A model generated the notes under the pieces. That model made no database searches. It was given only the letters and a program-made list of their open reading frames with translations, and was not told the DNA's origin. From Paludisphaera mucosa (GTDB taxonomy: Bacteria; Planctomycetota; Planctomycetia; Isosphaerales; Isosphaeraceae): DNA of 64,000 nt. The stretch spans positions 3,720,001 through 3,784,000 of the forward strand of contig NZ_JARRAG010000002.1 of assembly GCF_029589435.1 (NCBI RefSeq). Reading direction: 5' to 3'. Position 1 is the stretch's first letter. The number at the start of each line of letters is the position of its first letter. Positions 45,401-53,207 of the stretch are shown in pieces. The position numbers and the translations under genes were made by a program.

Positions 45401-46051
45401 GCCCTCGTCGCCCCGGACCAAACTGCCGGCGATCGTCATCTTGCCCGGCCCGCTCGGCTCGTCGTCGCGGGCGAGCTTCAGGTCCCACGAGATCGGCTCC
45501 GGATAGCGCGTCAGGTCGATCGCGATGTCCGCGTGGTCGGCGTAAAACGGGTCGGCGACCCCCTGCTGCGTGAACTTGAGCGTCGCGTCCTCGATGCGGA
45601 TCCGGATCGTCTTCTTGGGGCGGTCCTGGAGGATCGGCCGGAGGGTCTCGACGAGGTCGACGTCCCCCTCGGTCGAGCGGCCGACCTCGACGGCCCCCCT
45701 GTGCAGCGTCAGCGTGCCGGCGACCGGCTGAGCGAAGAGCATCTGCCAGAAGGTCCACGAGAACGTCCCGGTCGGGGCCTGGACGAGCCGGTGGCCGTTG
45801 GCGTCCAGCAGCGCCGGGGCGTCGATCTCCGTGGGACGGAACCACGACAGCCGGACCCGGTCGAACGCCACGCCGCCCGGCGCGAGGACGCGGTTGGCCA
45901 CGCCCTCGATCTTCCGCTTGGCCCAGGGCGTGCTCGCGATCCAGGGCAAGGCCGCGAACATCAGCAGCGCGACCGCCGCCGTCGCCAGCCCGCCCCAGAG
46001 CCACCACCGCCTCGACCGGCGACGCCGGGGATTCCCCTCGGGAATGTTCAT
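42407..46051 (-). CDS. AsmA/TamB-like large envelope protein
   Basis: The 1214-residue protein has one N-terminal membrane span (WWLWGGLATAAVALLMFAALPW) preceded by many Arg. A very long beta-rich body follows, with repeats of the form strand-GxxxxxxD typical of AsmA-like proteins (TLTLHRGAVEVGR, ATEGDATILDFLARGPKLSG, VDLKGTLAPDW). The C-terminal AsmA-like segment includes VDQLIATFNLERKAIFVLRDPVSVRILGRKIYQEG and LTGTLDKPKIDGERIKERF. The last about 90 residues are a Pro-rich linker and an Arg/Gln-rich tail (EARQQRRQDKRRAR). AsmA-like proteins form hydrophobic grooves that move phospholipids between the membranes. That role here is inferred from architecture. Confidence 0.8.
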   Translation of the reverse strand: MNIPEGNPRRRRSRRWWLWGGLATAAVALLMFAALPWIASTPWAKRKIEGVANRVLAPGGVAFDRVRLSWFRPTEIDAPALLDANGHRLVQAPTGTFSWTFWQMLFAQPVAGTLTLHRGAVEVGRSTEGDVDLVETLRPILQDRPKKTIRIRIEDATLKFTQQGVADPFYADHADIAIDLTRYPEPISWDLKLARDDEPSGPGKMTIAGSLVRGDEGVSPTKNAAIAVTGDRWPWRIAPTFGDLAGLQTSGLFSGALEAKLVDGALATEGDATILDFLARGPKLSGDEFRQARLKLGWKAHGRDGVYGIERFAFDAPAATFSAAGEFPPAADRSAKLEGRVDLAAIANQLRHTLRLQDDVTIEKGAVELLAEAKARPAGAAGAEPGQRIEVTAKLADLAAKKGPRQIAWNDPTTLVVRLDRTPKALSLDQLDVRTAFLTATGKGNLDDGIDVNATFDLAAARERLRDWVDLGGFESAGAGTLHASYVRKDGGYQVAADGGVKGLVLAGLPVVETVRRDEVRAELAVRGEAQPSGLPRDWRFASLLGRSAEDELKLEATSEADRPTPATVKASARTTVDLGGAKRVVEAAGGVVADDEGVDASNLRVAVSRFVGPGGGFLPQDPYVWRGSARYDLKKDELNITRRDPVGDAATNEKPPAFSVDHVLAGGLKAKGAAWFQVNLSGDLAAIQDVAGVATPTIAGTLAAEVDGKQVKDVWNLDAVVQGRDIVQTTAAGAKEEVGAATLTLDSTLAVKERRLDVTRLALDTPYAKADGQGTVAIADDAPVVDLKGTLAPDWDRLTRELAVRVEPDASIQGRPHAWSLAGRIPLGDAAKDQASTLDGEIGLQLDLVDVFGMRLERTTLVLRAVDGKLVIDPIDAVLNGGRLRLDPEIATDDEGGRWLRLGKGSNLADAVVNDEVSHRFLSFVAPVLDQATRVEGKVSFDLVDAQFALDGDGTKTKVEGDVQFDSVRFMPGPLVDQLIATFNLERKAIFVLRDPVSVRILGRKIYQEGLILPVGEVAVIGLEGWMDFDKRIDMLATFAAVPPRRNIPVLSALLENAQIQVPLTGTLDKPKIDGERIKERFKNFGESLLETTLGVGSGIGDLFRRGGNGGGRPAPRVEALPPLDGPEVDGPLIEGDAPRINRKPPAATAPAPKRVTPAPPKPGVDADPDAEILLPGFRLPFSRTPEERQLQKEARQQRRQDKRRARQGLPPS

Positions 46052-46509
46052 ACGTGTCCGCCCTCGTCACCACCGCAGCCGTGTCAAAGGGGGCCGGCGA
46101 CTCGTCCGCCCCGCAGCCCACTATAACCGTAGGTCGCCCCGGCCGCCCGCTCATTCCGCCCCGCCCGGCCGGTCGGGACGCCGTCGCGCGCCTCCCGACC
46201 CGGCTCGACTCGGCGAGCGGCGACGCGACGGGCCGCTCTCGACGCTGAAGAAATTTTCATTCTACGAATGAATTAGGGATCGACTCCCGGTGGTTCGACG
46301 CCTAATATCCGTACATGAAGCGCCCGCTTCGCCAGTCCATGTGAACCTGTGCTGAGTCGTGCATGCCTCCCACGTCGCGCCCGGCCTCGCGGTGCATCCG
46401 CCGCGTGCGTCGATGGGGGGTCGAAGCGTGGCGAGTTCGGCCCGTCGGACGACCACGGCGGCCCGGCTTCCTCACGTCCCCGCCGGATGCACCATTGGGG
46501 GAATTGCCG
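46052..46509. other. 458-bp divergent region with AT-rich dyad
   Basis: The region lies between the AsmA-like gene and the DUF1559 gene at 46510. A perfect dyad, TTCATTC-TAC-GAATGAA, lies at 46256-46272 inside a locally AT-rich patch and may be an operator. No gene is seen. Confidence 0.45.
46256..46272. promoter_or_regulatory. Dyad TTCATTC-N3-GAATGAA, possible operator
   Basis: Perfect 7-bp inverted repeat with a 3-nt centre in AT-rich DNA about 240 nt upstream of the DUF1559 start. A bound dimeric regulator is conceivable; no regulator gene is nearby. Confidence 0.3.
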
Positions 46510-47643
46510 ATGCGAGATGAAGCGTCTTCGCGGCGTCGCGGCTTCACGTTGATCGAGCTATTGGTGGTCATCGCCATCATCGCGGTTTTGATCGCACTCT
46601 TACTTCCCGCCGTGCAGTCGGCGCGCGAGGCGGCCCGTCGCGCCCAGTGCGTCAACAACCTGAAGCAGCTCGGGCTGGCGGCCCACAACTACCTGTCGCA
46701 GCAGAACTGCTTCCCGCCGCTGGTGCAGAACATGTCCAACGCCGAGACCCTGATCGGCCAGTCCGACCCCTGGGTCATCGACTGGACCGCGTCGCTCCTC
46801 CCCAACATGGAGCAGACGCCGCTCTACAACGCGCTCAACTTCATGATGGGCGTCAACGACGGCCAGATCACGACGCTGGGCGGGGCGAGCAACTCGACGG
46901 TGCTGGCCACCAAGGTCGGCAACCTGATGTGCCCGTCGGAGGATTCGAATTCGCCGACGAACGCCTGGGGCTGGAAGAACTACGTCGCGAACATCGGCGG
47001 CCCGCCCGTCTCGATGACCTGGTCCGGGGCGCTCGTCCCGATGCGGTCCGACGGCGCGGGGACGACCACCACGGGCTACGTCAACGGCAATTGCGGGACC
47101 TTCGGCCTGCAGGCCATGACCGACGGCTCCTCGAACACCGCGCTGTTCTGCGAGACCCTGATCGGCACCGGGCCGGTGGGCAACGCCGTGACGATCTCGA
47201 CCGCGCGGCGGAAGCCGACGTACCTCTTCACCGTCGGCCAGTCGAGCGTCGTCGACCAGGGGCCGACGAACCCCCAGGCGGCGATGCAGTTCATCTCGGC
47301 CTGCCGCGCCCTGCCGGGGACGACCCCCGGGTTCGGCAACCTGGCGCCGGCCAACGGCAACTTCTGGATCTCGGGCAACGCCAACGCCGCGCTCATGTGG
47401 GACTCGTACAACCACTGGCAGGCCCCCAACGCCCAGGGCTGCGACAACGGCGCCGACGGCAACACGGGCGCGTGGGGCTCGTACTCCGACGCCATGCCCC
47501 CCAGCAGCAACCACTCCGGGGGCGTCAACGCCGCCTTCTGCGACGGCTCGGTGAAGTTCATCAAGAACACCGTGGACCTGCCGACCTGGTGGGCGATCGG
47601 CACGCGGAACGGCGGCGAGGTCGTCAGCTCCGACGCCTTCTGA
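46510..47643 (+). CDS. DUF1559 pseudopilin-like protein (5 of 7)
   Basis: The 377-residue protein has a canonical Gly11-Phe12 cleavage site and [13 protein letters not shown] helix, then [21 protein letters not shown]. Its middle part differs clearly from genes 2 and 3 ([40 protein letters not shown]), and the C-terminal block reads [18 protein letters not shown], with Ser replacing Pro in the usual HPGG. It ends [16 protein letters not shown] lies about 8 nt before ATG 46510. A tiny lipoprotein gene follows after 110 nt, as in the 3682 unit. Confidence 0.9.
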   Translation: MRDEASSRRRGFTLIELLVVIAIIAVLIALLLPAVQSAREAARRAQCVNNLKQLGLAAHNYLSQQNCFPPLVQNMSNAETLIGQSDPWVIDWTASLLPNMEQTPLYNALNFMMGVNDGQITTLGGASNSTVLATKVGNLMCPSEDSNSPTNAWGWKNYVANIGGPPVSMTWSGALVPMRSDGAGTTTTGYVNGNCGTFGLQAMTDGSSNTALFCETLIGTGPVGNAVTISTARRKPTYLFTVGQSSVVDQGPTNPQAAMQFISACRALPGTTPGFGNLAPANGNFWISGNANAALMWDSYNHWQAPNAQGCDNGADGNTGAWGSYSDAMPPSSNHSGGVNAAFCDGSVKFIKNTVDLPTWWAIGTRNGGEVVSSDAF

Positions 47644-47753
47644 TCCGCCGCCGCACGACACCCGCCGACGCGATCCGAGCCCGCGCCCGGAGTTGGGGAC
47701 GGTCCCCGTCCCGGCCGGGCCCGGATCGATCGGCCCTCCACGGAGACGCCCAC

Positions 47754-47954
47754 ATGCTTCGAACCGGACTTCTCACCGTCGCCTCGGCCGTCCTCGCCGT
47801 TACGCTCGCCGGCTGCGGCGTCGAGGAAGAACACGGGATCGCCAAATCGCCCTACGCCCCCACCCAGGCCCAGCTCGAAGAATTCAACAAGCAGGTCAGC
47901 CAGAAATACACGAAGGTCGCCGGCAAGCACGTCGCCCGGAAAGCTCACCACTGA
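47754..47954 (+). CDS. Small lipoprotein paired with DUF1559 gene 5
   Basis: The 66-residue lipoprotein has a compact signal and lipobox TLAGC (Cys21). The mature part is about 45 residues: an acidic GVEEEHGIAKSPYAPT followed by an amphipathic helix (QLEEFNKQVSQKYTKVAG) and a basic His-ending tail. GGAG sits 8 nt before the ATG. Position downstream of a DUF1559 gene matches the lipoprotein at 4835. The palindromic repeat family R copy 2 begins 28 nt after its stop and could act as terminator. Function unknown. Confidence 0.75.
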   Translation: MLRTGLLTVASAVLAVTLAGCGVEEEHGIAKSPYAPTQAQLEEFNKQVSQKYTKVAGKHVARKAHH

Positions 47955-47982
47955 CGTCCCGCTTTTGAAGGTCGAAGGCAAA

Positions 47983-48123
47983 GCCCGAAGGGTCGGATGA
48001 GGGGAGGACGAGCCGTCGAGCCTGCGGAATTCGGGATCCCGCACCCCGATGAGCCGACGGCTTCCGTGCTCGTCTCCCCCTCATCCGACCCTTCGGGTCA
48101 CCTTCTCCCACGAGGGGAGAAGG
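47983..48123. repeat. Long palindromic intergenic repeat, family R, copy 2
   Basis: Left arm 47983-48012 and right arm 48069-48099 are inverted copies (core GGGTCGGATGAGGGG against CCCCTCATCCGACCC). The right end carries the small hairpin CTTCTCCCACGAGGGGAGAAG. The left outer hairpin present in copies 1 and 3 is missing. Confidence 0.8.
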
Positions 48124-48239
48124 ACGATTCGCCACGCTGGCTCAGGTGACTTCGGACAGGGTTCCACCGGGGCGTCGCGTCCTCTCCCCATCCCCCGCGT
48201 CCACGCTTGCAATCCCGCGTCCGTCCGCCGATAACGGAT

Positions 48240-48253
48240 GTGCCATTTGGCAC
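48240..48253. promoter_or_regulatory. Dyad GTGCCA-TT-TGGCAC
   Basis: A perfect 6-bp inverted repeat around TT, 65 nt upstream of the Wzz-like gene. It could be a repressor or activator site. The TGGCACG half also occurs in the repeats near 35830 and 36600. Confidence 0.3.
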
Positions 48254-48317
48254 GAAACCGTTACGAACGTCGTCAGTTGAGGACCTCCTCAGGCGACGCC
48301 GCCCGAGGACGCCGACG

Positions 48318-49412
48318 ATGACCTCGCCGCCCCCGCCCGTCCCGAATCGATTCCCCCGCTGGCTCGCGACGATCCTGGGGTGGCTGATCGTGCTGGCCCT
48401 CGTCGAGGCCGCGATCTACCAACTGGTGAGCCCCGAATACGAAGCGGTCTCGACCTTACGCCTCATGCCGCGACCGCCCAGCCTCTTCTCGACGGCTGAG
48501 ACGGCCGAGGACGGCGAACGGTTCGCGACGCTCGACCTCGAGACCGCCATCGCTACTTTCCGGACGGACTCCATCCTCTCCGCGGCCCTCGGGGATCCGA
48601 CGGTCCAAAACCTCCCCACGCTCCGGGCCCAGCAGGTTCCCCTGGAACTTTTGCGGAACAACTTGATAACCGAAGCGATCCCGAAGACGTATTTCCTGCG
48701 CGTCTCCTACACCTCCCACTCCCCCGAAGTGTCGGCGGCGATCACCAATGCGGTGGTCGCGAGTTACATGGATTCCTTCCATTCGTTTCGTGAAGGCACT
48801 GAGGTACGGACGCGTAAATTACTACAGAATTATTTTTCTAAACTGACGGAGGCAATGAGGCACAGGGAGGACGAGCTTGCGAAGCTCGTGGTTGTGATGG
48901 ACCCCCCCAGCGTCGTGTTTGGGATGGAGCCGCCCGGGGTCGTGTCGCCGCAAGACCCCTCGCGGCTGTCGTTCACATCGCTCACGGAAGAGCTTCGTCG
49001 GTCGATCGCCGAGCGTCTGGTCCAGGTCGACCTGGATCTGGCCACGGCCGGGGATCCCTCCCGGAAAACGGGGCTCGAGGGGGCCCGCGCCCACTTGCGA
49101 GCCTTGCTCGCGCTGCCGGGGACGGCGCCAGACCGGGCCAGGTCCGCGCGGCTGACGAAGGAGATCGAGGCGGATTCCCAGAGGCTTGAGGAAGTCGGGC
49201 GCAAGCTCCAGGAGCTGGAATTCGCCTCGTCGCGGGACCTCTCCCGCGTCGAGGTCGTCGATCGGGCCGCGGTGCCGAAGGTCCCGTTCCGGGATCTACG
49301 CCCCCATTGGATGGCGTTGGCGGCCTTCGTCGTGCTCTCGCTCGCCCTCGCGTTCGAGTCGCATCGCCGTCGGATCGAGCCGAAGGCGACGCCGGCCGCG
49401 GCCGCGTCGTGA
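48318..49412 (+). CDS. Wzz-like chain-length-determinant family protein
   Basis: The 364-residue protein has a membrane span at each end (about residues 15-37 and 330-350) with a long periplasmic part between them. The first segment after span 1, YEAVSTLRLMPRPPSLF, resembles the Wzz N-terminal domain, and helical coiled-coil stretches follow (ELRRSIAERLVQVDLDLA, ADSQRLEEVGRKLQELEF). The conserved Pro-rich motif before the last span is RAAVPKVPFRDLRPHWMAL. Wzz/PCP proteins set polysaccharide chain length or form export complexes, yet no glycosyltransferase or flippase gene is near. The missing tyrosine-kinase domain makes it a short PCP form. Its true partner pathway is unknown. Confidence 0.75.
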   Translation: MTSPPPPVPNRFPRWLATILGWLIVLALVEAAIYQLVSPEYEAVSTLRLMPRPPSLFSTAETAEDGERFATLDLETAIATFRTDSILSAALGDPTVQNLPTLRAQQVPLELLRNNLITEAIPKTYFLRVSYTSHSPEVSAAITNAVVASYMDSFHSFREGTEVRTRKLLQNYFSKLTEAMRHREDELAKLVVVMDPPSVVFGMEPPGVVSPQDPSRLSFTSLTEELRRSIAERLVQVDLDLATAGDPSRKTGLEGARAHLRALLALPGTAPDRARSARLTKEIEADSQRLEEVGRKLQELEFASSRDLSRVEVVDRAAVPKVPFRDLRPHWMALAAFVVLSLALAFESHRRRIEPKATPAAAAS

Positions 49413-49558
49413 GCCGGATCCGATCGTCCCTTGACCGCGACGGCCGCCGGCTTCGACAATGAGGGTCCGGCCCTCCCGAGGCCGTCGTTCGCGCCGAGCC
49501 GCGAGGCCGCGAGCCGATCGCCCTCGATCCGATAGACCAAGGTAAGGATAGCGCGCCG

Positions 49559-50797
49559 ATGCCTCACCCCGCCCCGCCCGAGTCGCCCGCGCCGCAGGCC
49601 CTCCGCCAGACTCCCGACGCCCTGGGCCGATTCGGCGCCTTCGGCGGGCGGTTCGTGCCCGAGACGCTGATGGACGCCCTGAATCAGCTCTCCGAGGCTT
49701 ACGAGGAGGCCAAGGCCGATCCCGAATTCCGCCGCGAGCTGGAGGCCTACTGGAAGGACTACGTCGGCCGGCCCTCGCCGCTGTACCGCGCCGATCGGCT
49801 GACGAAGTTCTCGGGCGGGGCCGACATCTACCTCAAGCGCGAGGACCTGAACCACACCGGCGCTCACAAGATCAACAACGCCATCGGCCAGGTGATGATC
49901 GCCCGGCGGATGGGCAAGCAGCGGGTGATCGCCGAGACCGGAGCGGGCCAGCACGGCGTCGCCACGGCCACCGCGTGCGCCCTGTTCGGGATCTCGTGCA
50001 CGGTCTATATGGGCGAGGAGGACATCCGCCGCCAGAAGCTCAACGTCTTCAACATGCGGACGATGGGCGCGACGGTCGTCCCCGTCTCCAGCGGCTCGAA
50101 GACCCTCCGCGACGCCACCAACGAGGCCTTCCGCGACTGGATGGGCTCGTCGAAGGAGACGCACTACACGATCGGCAGCGTCGTCGGCCCCCACCCCTTC
50201 CCGATGATCGTCCGCGACTTCCAGTCGGTCATCGGCCGCGAGGCCCGCGCCCAGATCCTGGAGAAGATCGACCGCCTGCCCGACGCCGTCGTCGCCTGCG
50301 TGGGCGGCGGCTCGAACGCCGCGGGGATCTTCCACCCGTTCATCGAGGATGCGGGCGTCGAGTTGATCGGGGCCGAGGCCGGCGGCCGGGGCGGCAAGTC
50401 CGGCGACCACGCGTCGAGCCTGACCCAGGGGAAGCCGGGCGTGCTCCACGGCAGCTTCAGCTACGTGTTGCAGGACGACGACGGCCAGACCCAGGACGTG
50501 CACTCGATCTCCGCCGGCCTCGACTACCCCGGCGTCGGCCCCGAGCACGCCTACTGGAAGGACGCCGGCCGCGTCCGCTACGAGAGCGTCACCGACGCCG
50601 AGGCGCTGGCCGCCTACGGCGAGTCGGCCCGTCAGGAGGGCATCCTGCCCGCCCTCGAATCGAGCCACGCCATCGCCCAGGCGTTCAAGGAGGCCCGGCG
50701 GCTGGGCCCCGGCAAGGTGCTGATCGCCTGCCTCTCCGGCCGCGGCGACAAGGACGCCTACGAGGTCGCCCGGCTGCGGGGCGAGCCGATCCAGTGA
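49559..50797 (+). CDS. trpB: Tryptophan synthase beta subunit
   Basis: This 412-residue pyridoxal-phosphate enzyme joins indole and serine to make tryptophan. The cofactor lysine is Lys104 in [15 protein letters not shown], and the phosphate-binding loop is [22 protein letters not shown] marks the typical TrpB1 N-terminus. The N-terminal extension of about 20 residues (Pro-rich) is longer than in E. coli. trpA follows after 129 nt on the same strand, so the alpha2beta2 complex is encoded together, while the other trp genes are absent from the window. Confidence 0.97.
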   Translation: MPHPAPPESPAPQALRQTPDALGRFGAFGGRFVPETLMDALNQLSEAYEEAKADPEFRRELEAYWKDYVGRPSPLYRADRLTKFSGGADIYLKREDLNHTGAHKINNAIGQVMIARRMGKQRVIAETGAGQHGVATATACALFGISCTVYMGEEDIRRQKLNVFNMRTMGATVVPVSSGSKTLRDATNEAFRDWMGSSKETHYTIGSVVGPHPFPMIVRDFQSVIGREARAQILEKIDRLPDAVVACVGGGSNAAGIFHPFIEDAGVELIGAEAGGRGGKSGDHASSLTQGKPGVLHGSFSYVLQDDDGQTQDVHSISAGLDYPGVGPEHAYWKDAGRVRYESVTDAEALAAYGESARQEGILPALESSHAIAQAFKEARRLGPGKVLIACLSGRGDKDAYEVARLRGEPIQ

Positions 50798-50926
50798 GGC
50801 CCTGACCAGGGCGTCGCGCCGACGCGGGACGTCGGCCGGCCTCGCGGGGGGGACTCGCCCGTCTTCCCTCCCGATGGGCGATCGTTTCGACGAGACGGGC
50901 CGCCTCGCGCACCGGCCGGCTCCCCC

Positions 50927-51790
50927 ATGAACCGCATCGACGCCCTCTTCACCCGCCTCAAGGCCGAAAACCGGCGCGCCCTCATGCCGTTCCTCACCGC
51001 CGGCGACCCCGACCTGGCGACGACGGCCGTCCTGATCCCCGAGCTGGTGCGTCGCGGCGCGAACCTGCTGGAGATCGGGATCCCCTACTCCGACCCCGTC
51101 GCCGACGGCCCCGTGATCGCCGCCAGCTACCACCGCGCGCTCGTCCACGGCGTCCGGGTCGGGCACATCTTCCAGACCCTGCGCACCCTCCGCGCCGAGG
51201 GGGACGAGGCCGTCCGCGACACGCCCTTGATCTCGATGGTCTCGTACTCGATCGTCAACCGGATGGGCGTCGACCGCTACCTGAACGACGCCGCCACCGC
51301 CGGGCTCGACGGCCTGATCGTCCCCGACCTGCCGGTCGAGGAGTCGGCCCGGCTCCAGGAGAAGGCGACCCGCCGCGACCTCAAGCTGATCCAGCTCATC
51401 ACCCCGACCACCCCGAGGGCGCGGGCCGTCGAGATCGCCCGGCTCACCACCGGCTTCATCTATTACGTCTCCGTCGCCGGCATCACCGGCGAGCGCAAGG
51501 CCCTGCCGAAGGACCTCAAGGACAACGTCGCCTGGCTGCGGACCCAGACCGACCTGCCCATCTGCATCGGCTTCGGCATCAGCTCGCCCGAGCAGGTGCA
51601 CGAGCTGGCCTCGGTCGCCGACGGCCTGATCGTCGGCTCCGCCCTCGTCCGCCGCCTCGCCGACGCCGCCAACCGCCCCCGCGCCGACCTCGTGAAGGAA
51701 GTCGGCGACTTCATCGGCTCGCTGGCCGAGGCCCTGGGGGGCGTCGAAGGTTCGCAGGCCGCCGGTTCAGCCGCCCGGCCGGCTCAATAA
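50927..51790 (+). CDS. trpA: Tryptophan synthase alpha subunit
   Basis: The 287-residue TIM-barrel enzyme cleaves indole-3-glycerol phosphate to indole and glyceraldehyde 3-phosphate. Both catalytic residues are at the same positions as in E. coli: Glu49 in LLEIGIPYSDPVADGP and Asp60 in the same loop. PFLTAGDPD and GFGISSPEQV further mark the family. The C-terminus has a short Ala/Gly-rich tail beyond the barrel. It partners TrpB encoded just upstream, and repeat R copy 3 follows it. Confidence 0.97.
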   Translation: MNRIDALFTRLKAENRRALMPFLTAGDPDLATTAVLIPELVRRGANLLEIGIPYSDPVADGPVIAASYHRALVHGVRVGHIFQTLRTLRAEGDEAVRDTPLISMVSYSIVNRMGVDRYLNDAATAGLDGLIVPDLPVEESARLQEKATRRDLKLIQLITPTTPRARAVEIARLTTGFIYYVSVAGITGERKALPKDLKDNVAWLRTQTDLPICIGFGISSPEQVHELASVADGLIVGSALVRRLADAANRPRADLVKEVGDFIGSLAEALGGVEGSQAAGSAARPAQ

Positions 51791-51831
51791 ACGGCCTTTC
51801 CGAGAGGCTGTCTGTATCCCCCGGACGACGG

Positions 51832-51994
51832 CCTTCCCCCCTCACGGAGAAGGTGGCCCGAAGGGCCGGATGAGGGGGAGACGAGCACGGAAACCGTGGC
51901 TCTCACATCCAGCCTTCAGGTGGATTCCGAAGGGGCTCCGCGCGTCCTCCCCCTCATCCGACCCCTGCGGGGTCTGCCTTCCCCCGCGAGGGGG
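51832..51994. repeat. Long palindromic intergenic repeat, family R, copy 3
   Basis: The unit starts with TTCCCCCCTCACGGAGAAGG and GGCCCGAAGGGCCGGATGAG, contains GAGCACGGAAACCGT, the reverse complement of the right part of copy 1, and ends with CCTCATCCGACCC and CCCCCGCGAGGGGGG. It fills the gap between the convergent trpA and DUF1559 genes. Relative to copies 1 and 2 it is inverted. Confidence 0.8.
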
Positions 51995-52038
51995 GCATCG
52001 GATCGGAAGGGCCCGTGTTTCGACCTTCAACAACAGGC

Positions 52039-53013
52039 TCAATAAGACCCCGACTCGCCGGCGTGGCGCCTCGGGTCGGCGTACGTCGCCATCGCGCTGT
52101 AGATCGTCGGATTGATCGTGTCGAAGAGGAACCGGACCGATCCGTCGCCGAACGCGAAGTTGGCTCCGCCGGGGTGGACGCCCCGGAAGGCCGAATGGTC
52201 GGCGCGGTTCGAGTTGACGCCGAACGCCGGGGAGCCCGCGGCCGGGGGCGGGCCGGCGTAGCCGAGCGCCATCGCATCGATCCGGCCGCACGACGGGCCG
52301 GGCCAGGAAGGCGCGGTGCAATGCCTCACGCCCGGGACCTTCCCGTCCGGGACGACGCCCGACCAGGCGGCGTCGGCGAGGGCTCGGGCCCGTTCGCCCA
52401 GGAAGATCGTGTTCGACGTCCCGTCGATGACGTCGGTCATGCGGCGGCAGACGTTGCGGGCGAAGACTCCGTCGTCGTCACCCCTCCCGTGGGCCGTCCC
52501 TCCGCACGCCACGTACTGCGAGGCCGCCAGGTCCGTCGGCAAGCCCGGGACCGGATTCGGGACGTGGAACGAGGCCGGGCCGAGCGGCGGCTCGCTAGGG
52601 CAGAGGAAGATGGTGAGGTGCGTCGAACGGGCCGTCCTCGACTCGGCGGCGTCGACGGACAACTCGAAATTGACGGCGGCGTACACGGCTCGCGTCTCGA
52701 GGAACGGCAAGATCGTCGTGCCCCAGGCCCAGCCCGGTCCCCACTCGAGACCGGCGCCCGGGTCGCCGACCCTTGGCCGATCCACCGCGCTCACGTAGCC
52801 TGGCGGGTATGCGTCCCATGTGGAATGGTAATTCTGCATCGCCAGCGCGAGCTGCTTGAGGTTGCTGATGCACTGCGCTCGGCGGGCGGCCTCTCGCGCC
52901 TGCATGACGCGCGGCACCAGGAACGCGATCAGCGCGGCGAGGACGGTGAGGACGACCAGGACCTCGATCAACGTGAGCGCACGCCGCCTGCGAAACCCTG
53001 AGAACGGACGCAT
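52039..53013 (-). CDS. DUF1559 pseudopilin-like protein (6 of 7), diverged
   Basis: The 324-residue protein has a deviant prepilin start, Ala12-Leu13 with LTLIEVLVVLTVLAALIAF, where Gly-Phe is normal. It retains the [26 protein letters not shown] block, and then shares PASFHVPNPVPGLPTDLAASQYVACGG with the 55486 protein. H-x9-DG is intact (VHPGGANFAFGDGSVRFL), but the terminal GGEVxSSDAY signature has become HAGESGSY. So it belongs to a subgroup with 55486. Both have the same leader, TCGGAGGGG a few nt before the ATG, which is a strong ribosome binding site. It is divergent from the GH172 gene. Confidence 0.87.
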   Translation of the reverse strand: MRPFSGFRRRRALTLIEVLVVLTVLAALIAFLVPRVMQAREAARRAQCISNLKQLALAMQNYHSTWDAYPPGYVSAVDRPRVGDPGAGLEWGPGWAWGTTILPFLETRAVYAAVNFELSVDAAESRTARSTHLTIFLCPSEPPLGPASFHVPNPVPGLPTDLAASQYVACGGTAHGRGDDDGVFARNVCRRMTDVIDGTSNTIFLGERARALADAAWSGVVPDGKVPGVRHCTAPSWPGPSCGRIDAMALGYAGPPPAAGSPAFGVNSNRADHSAFRGVHPGGANFAFGDGSVRFLFDTINPTIYSAMATYADPRRHAGESGSY

Positions 53014-53207
53014 GGCCCCCTCCGATCGAGGGTCGGGGAAGTGATCTTAGGCTCGTGATTCTACGGGTGTCGTCGGACGAAACCAACGGGCGATCGCGGC
53101 GGGCCGGCCCCGAAGGGCGACGTCCGCCCGGAGGATTGCGGGCGGCCCGTTCGCCGTGTACCGTTCACTCGGGTCGGGGGCCGCGGCGAGAGACATCGGG
53201 GGTGACG

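Larger units (their letters stand above)
47955..48317. other. 363-bp intergenic region containing repeat R copy 2
   Basis: Besides the repeat it holds the short dyad GTGCCA-TT-TGGCAC at 48240-48253 in front of the Wzz-like gene. No gene is visible. Confidence 0.5.

Noticed and set aside
42239-46126. Long plus-strand frames opposite the AsmA-like gene
   Set aside because: They are mirror frames of a gene with a membrane span and AsmA-type beta repeats; composition is Arg/Gly/Asp/Val-rich without domain signatures.
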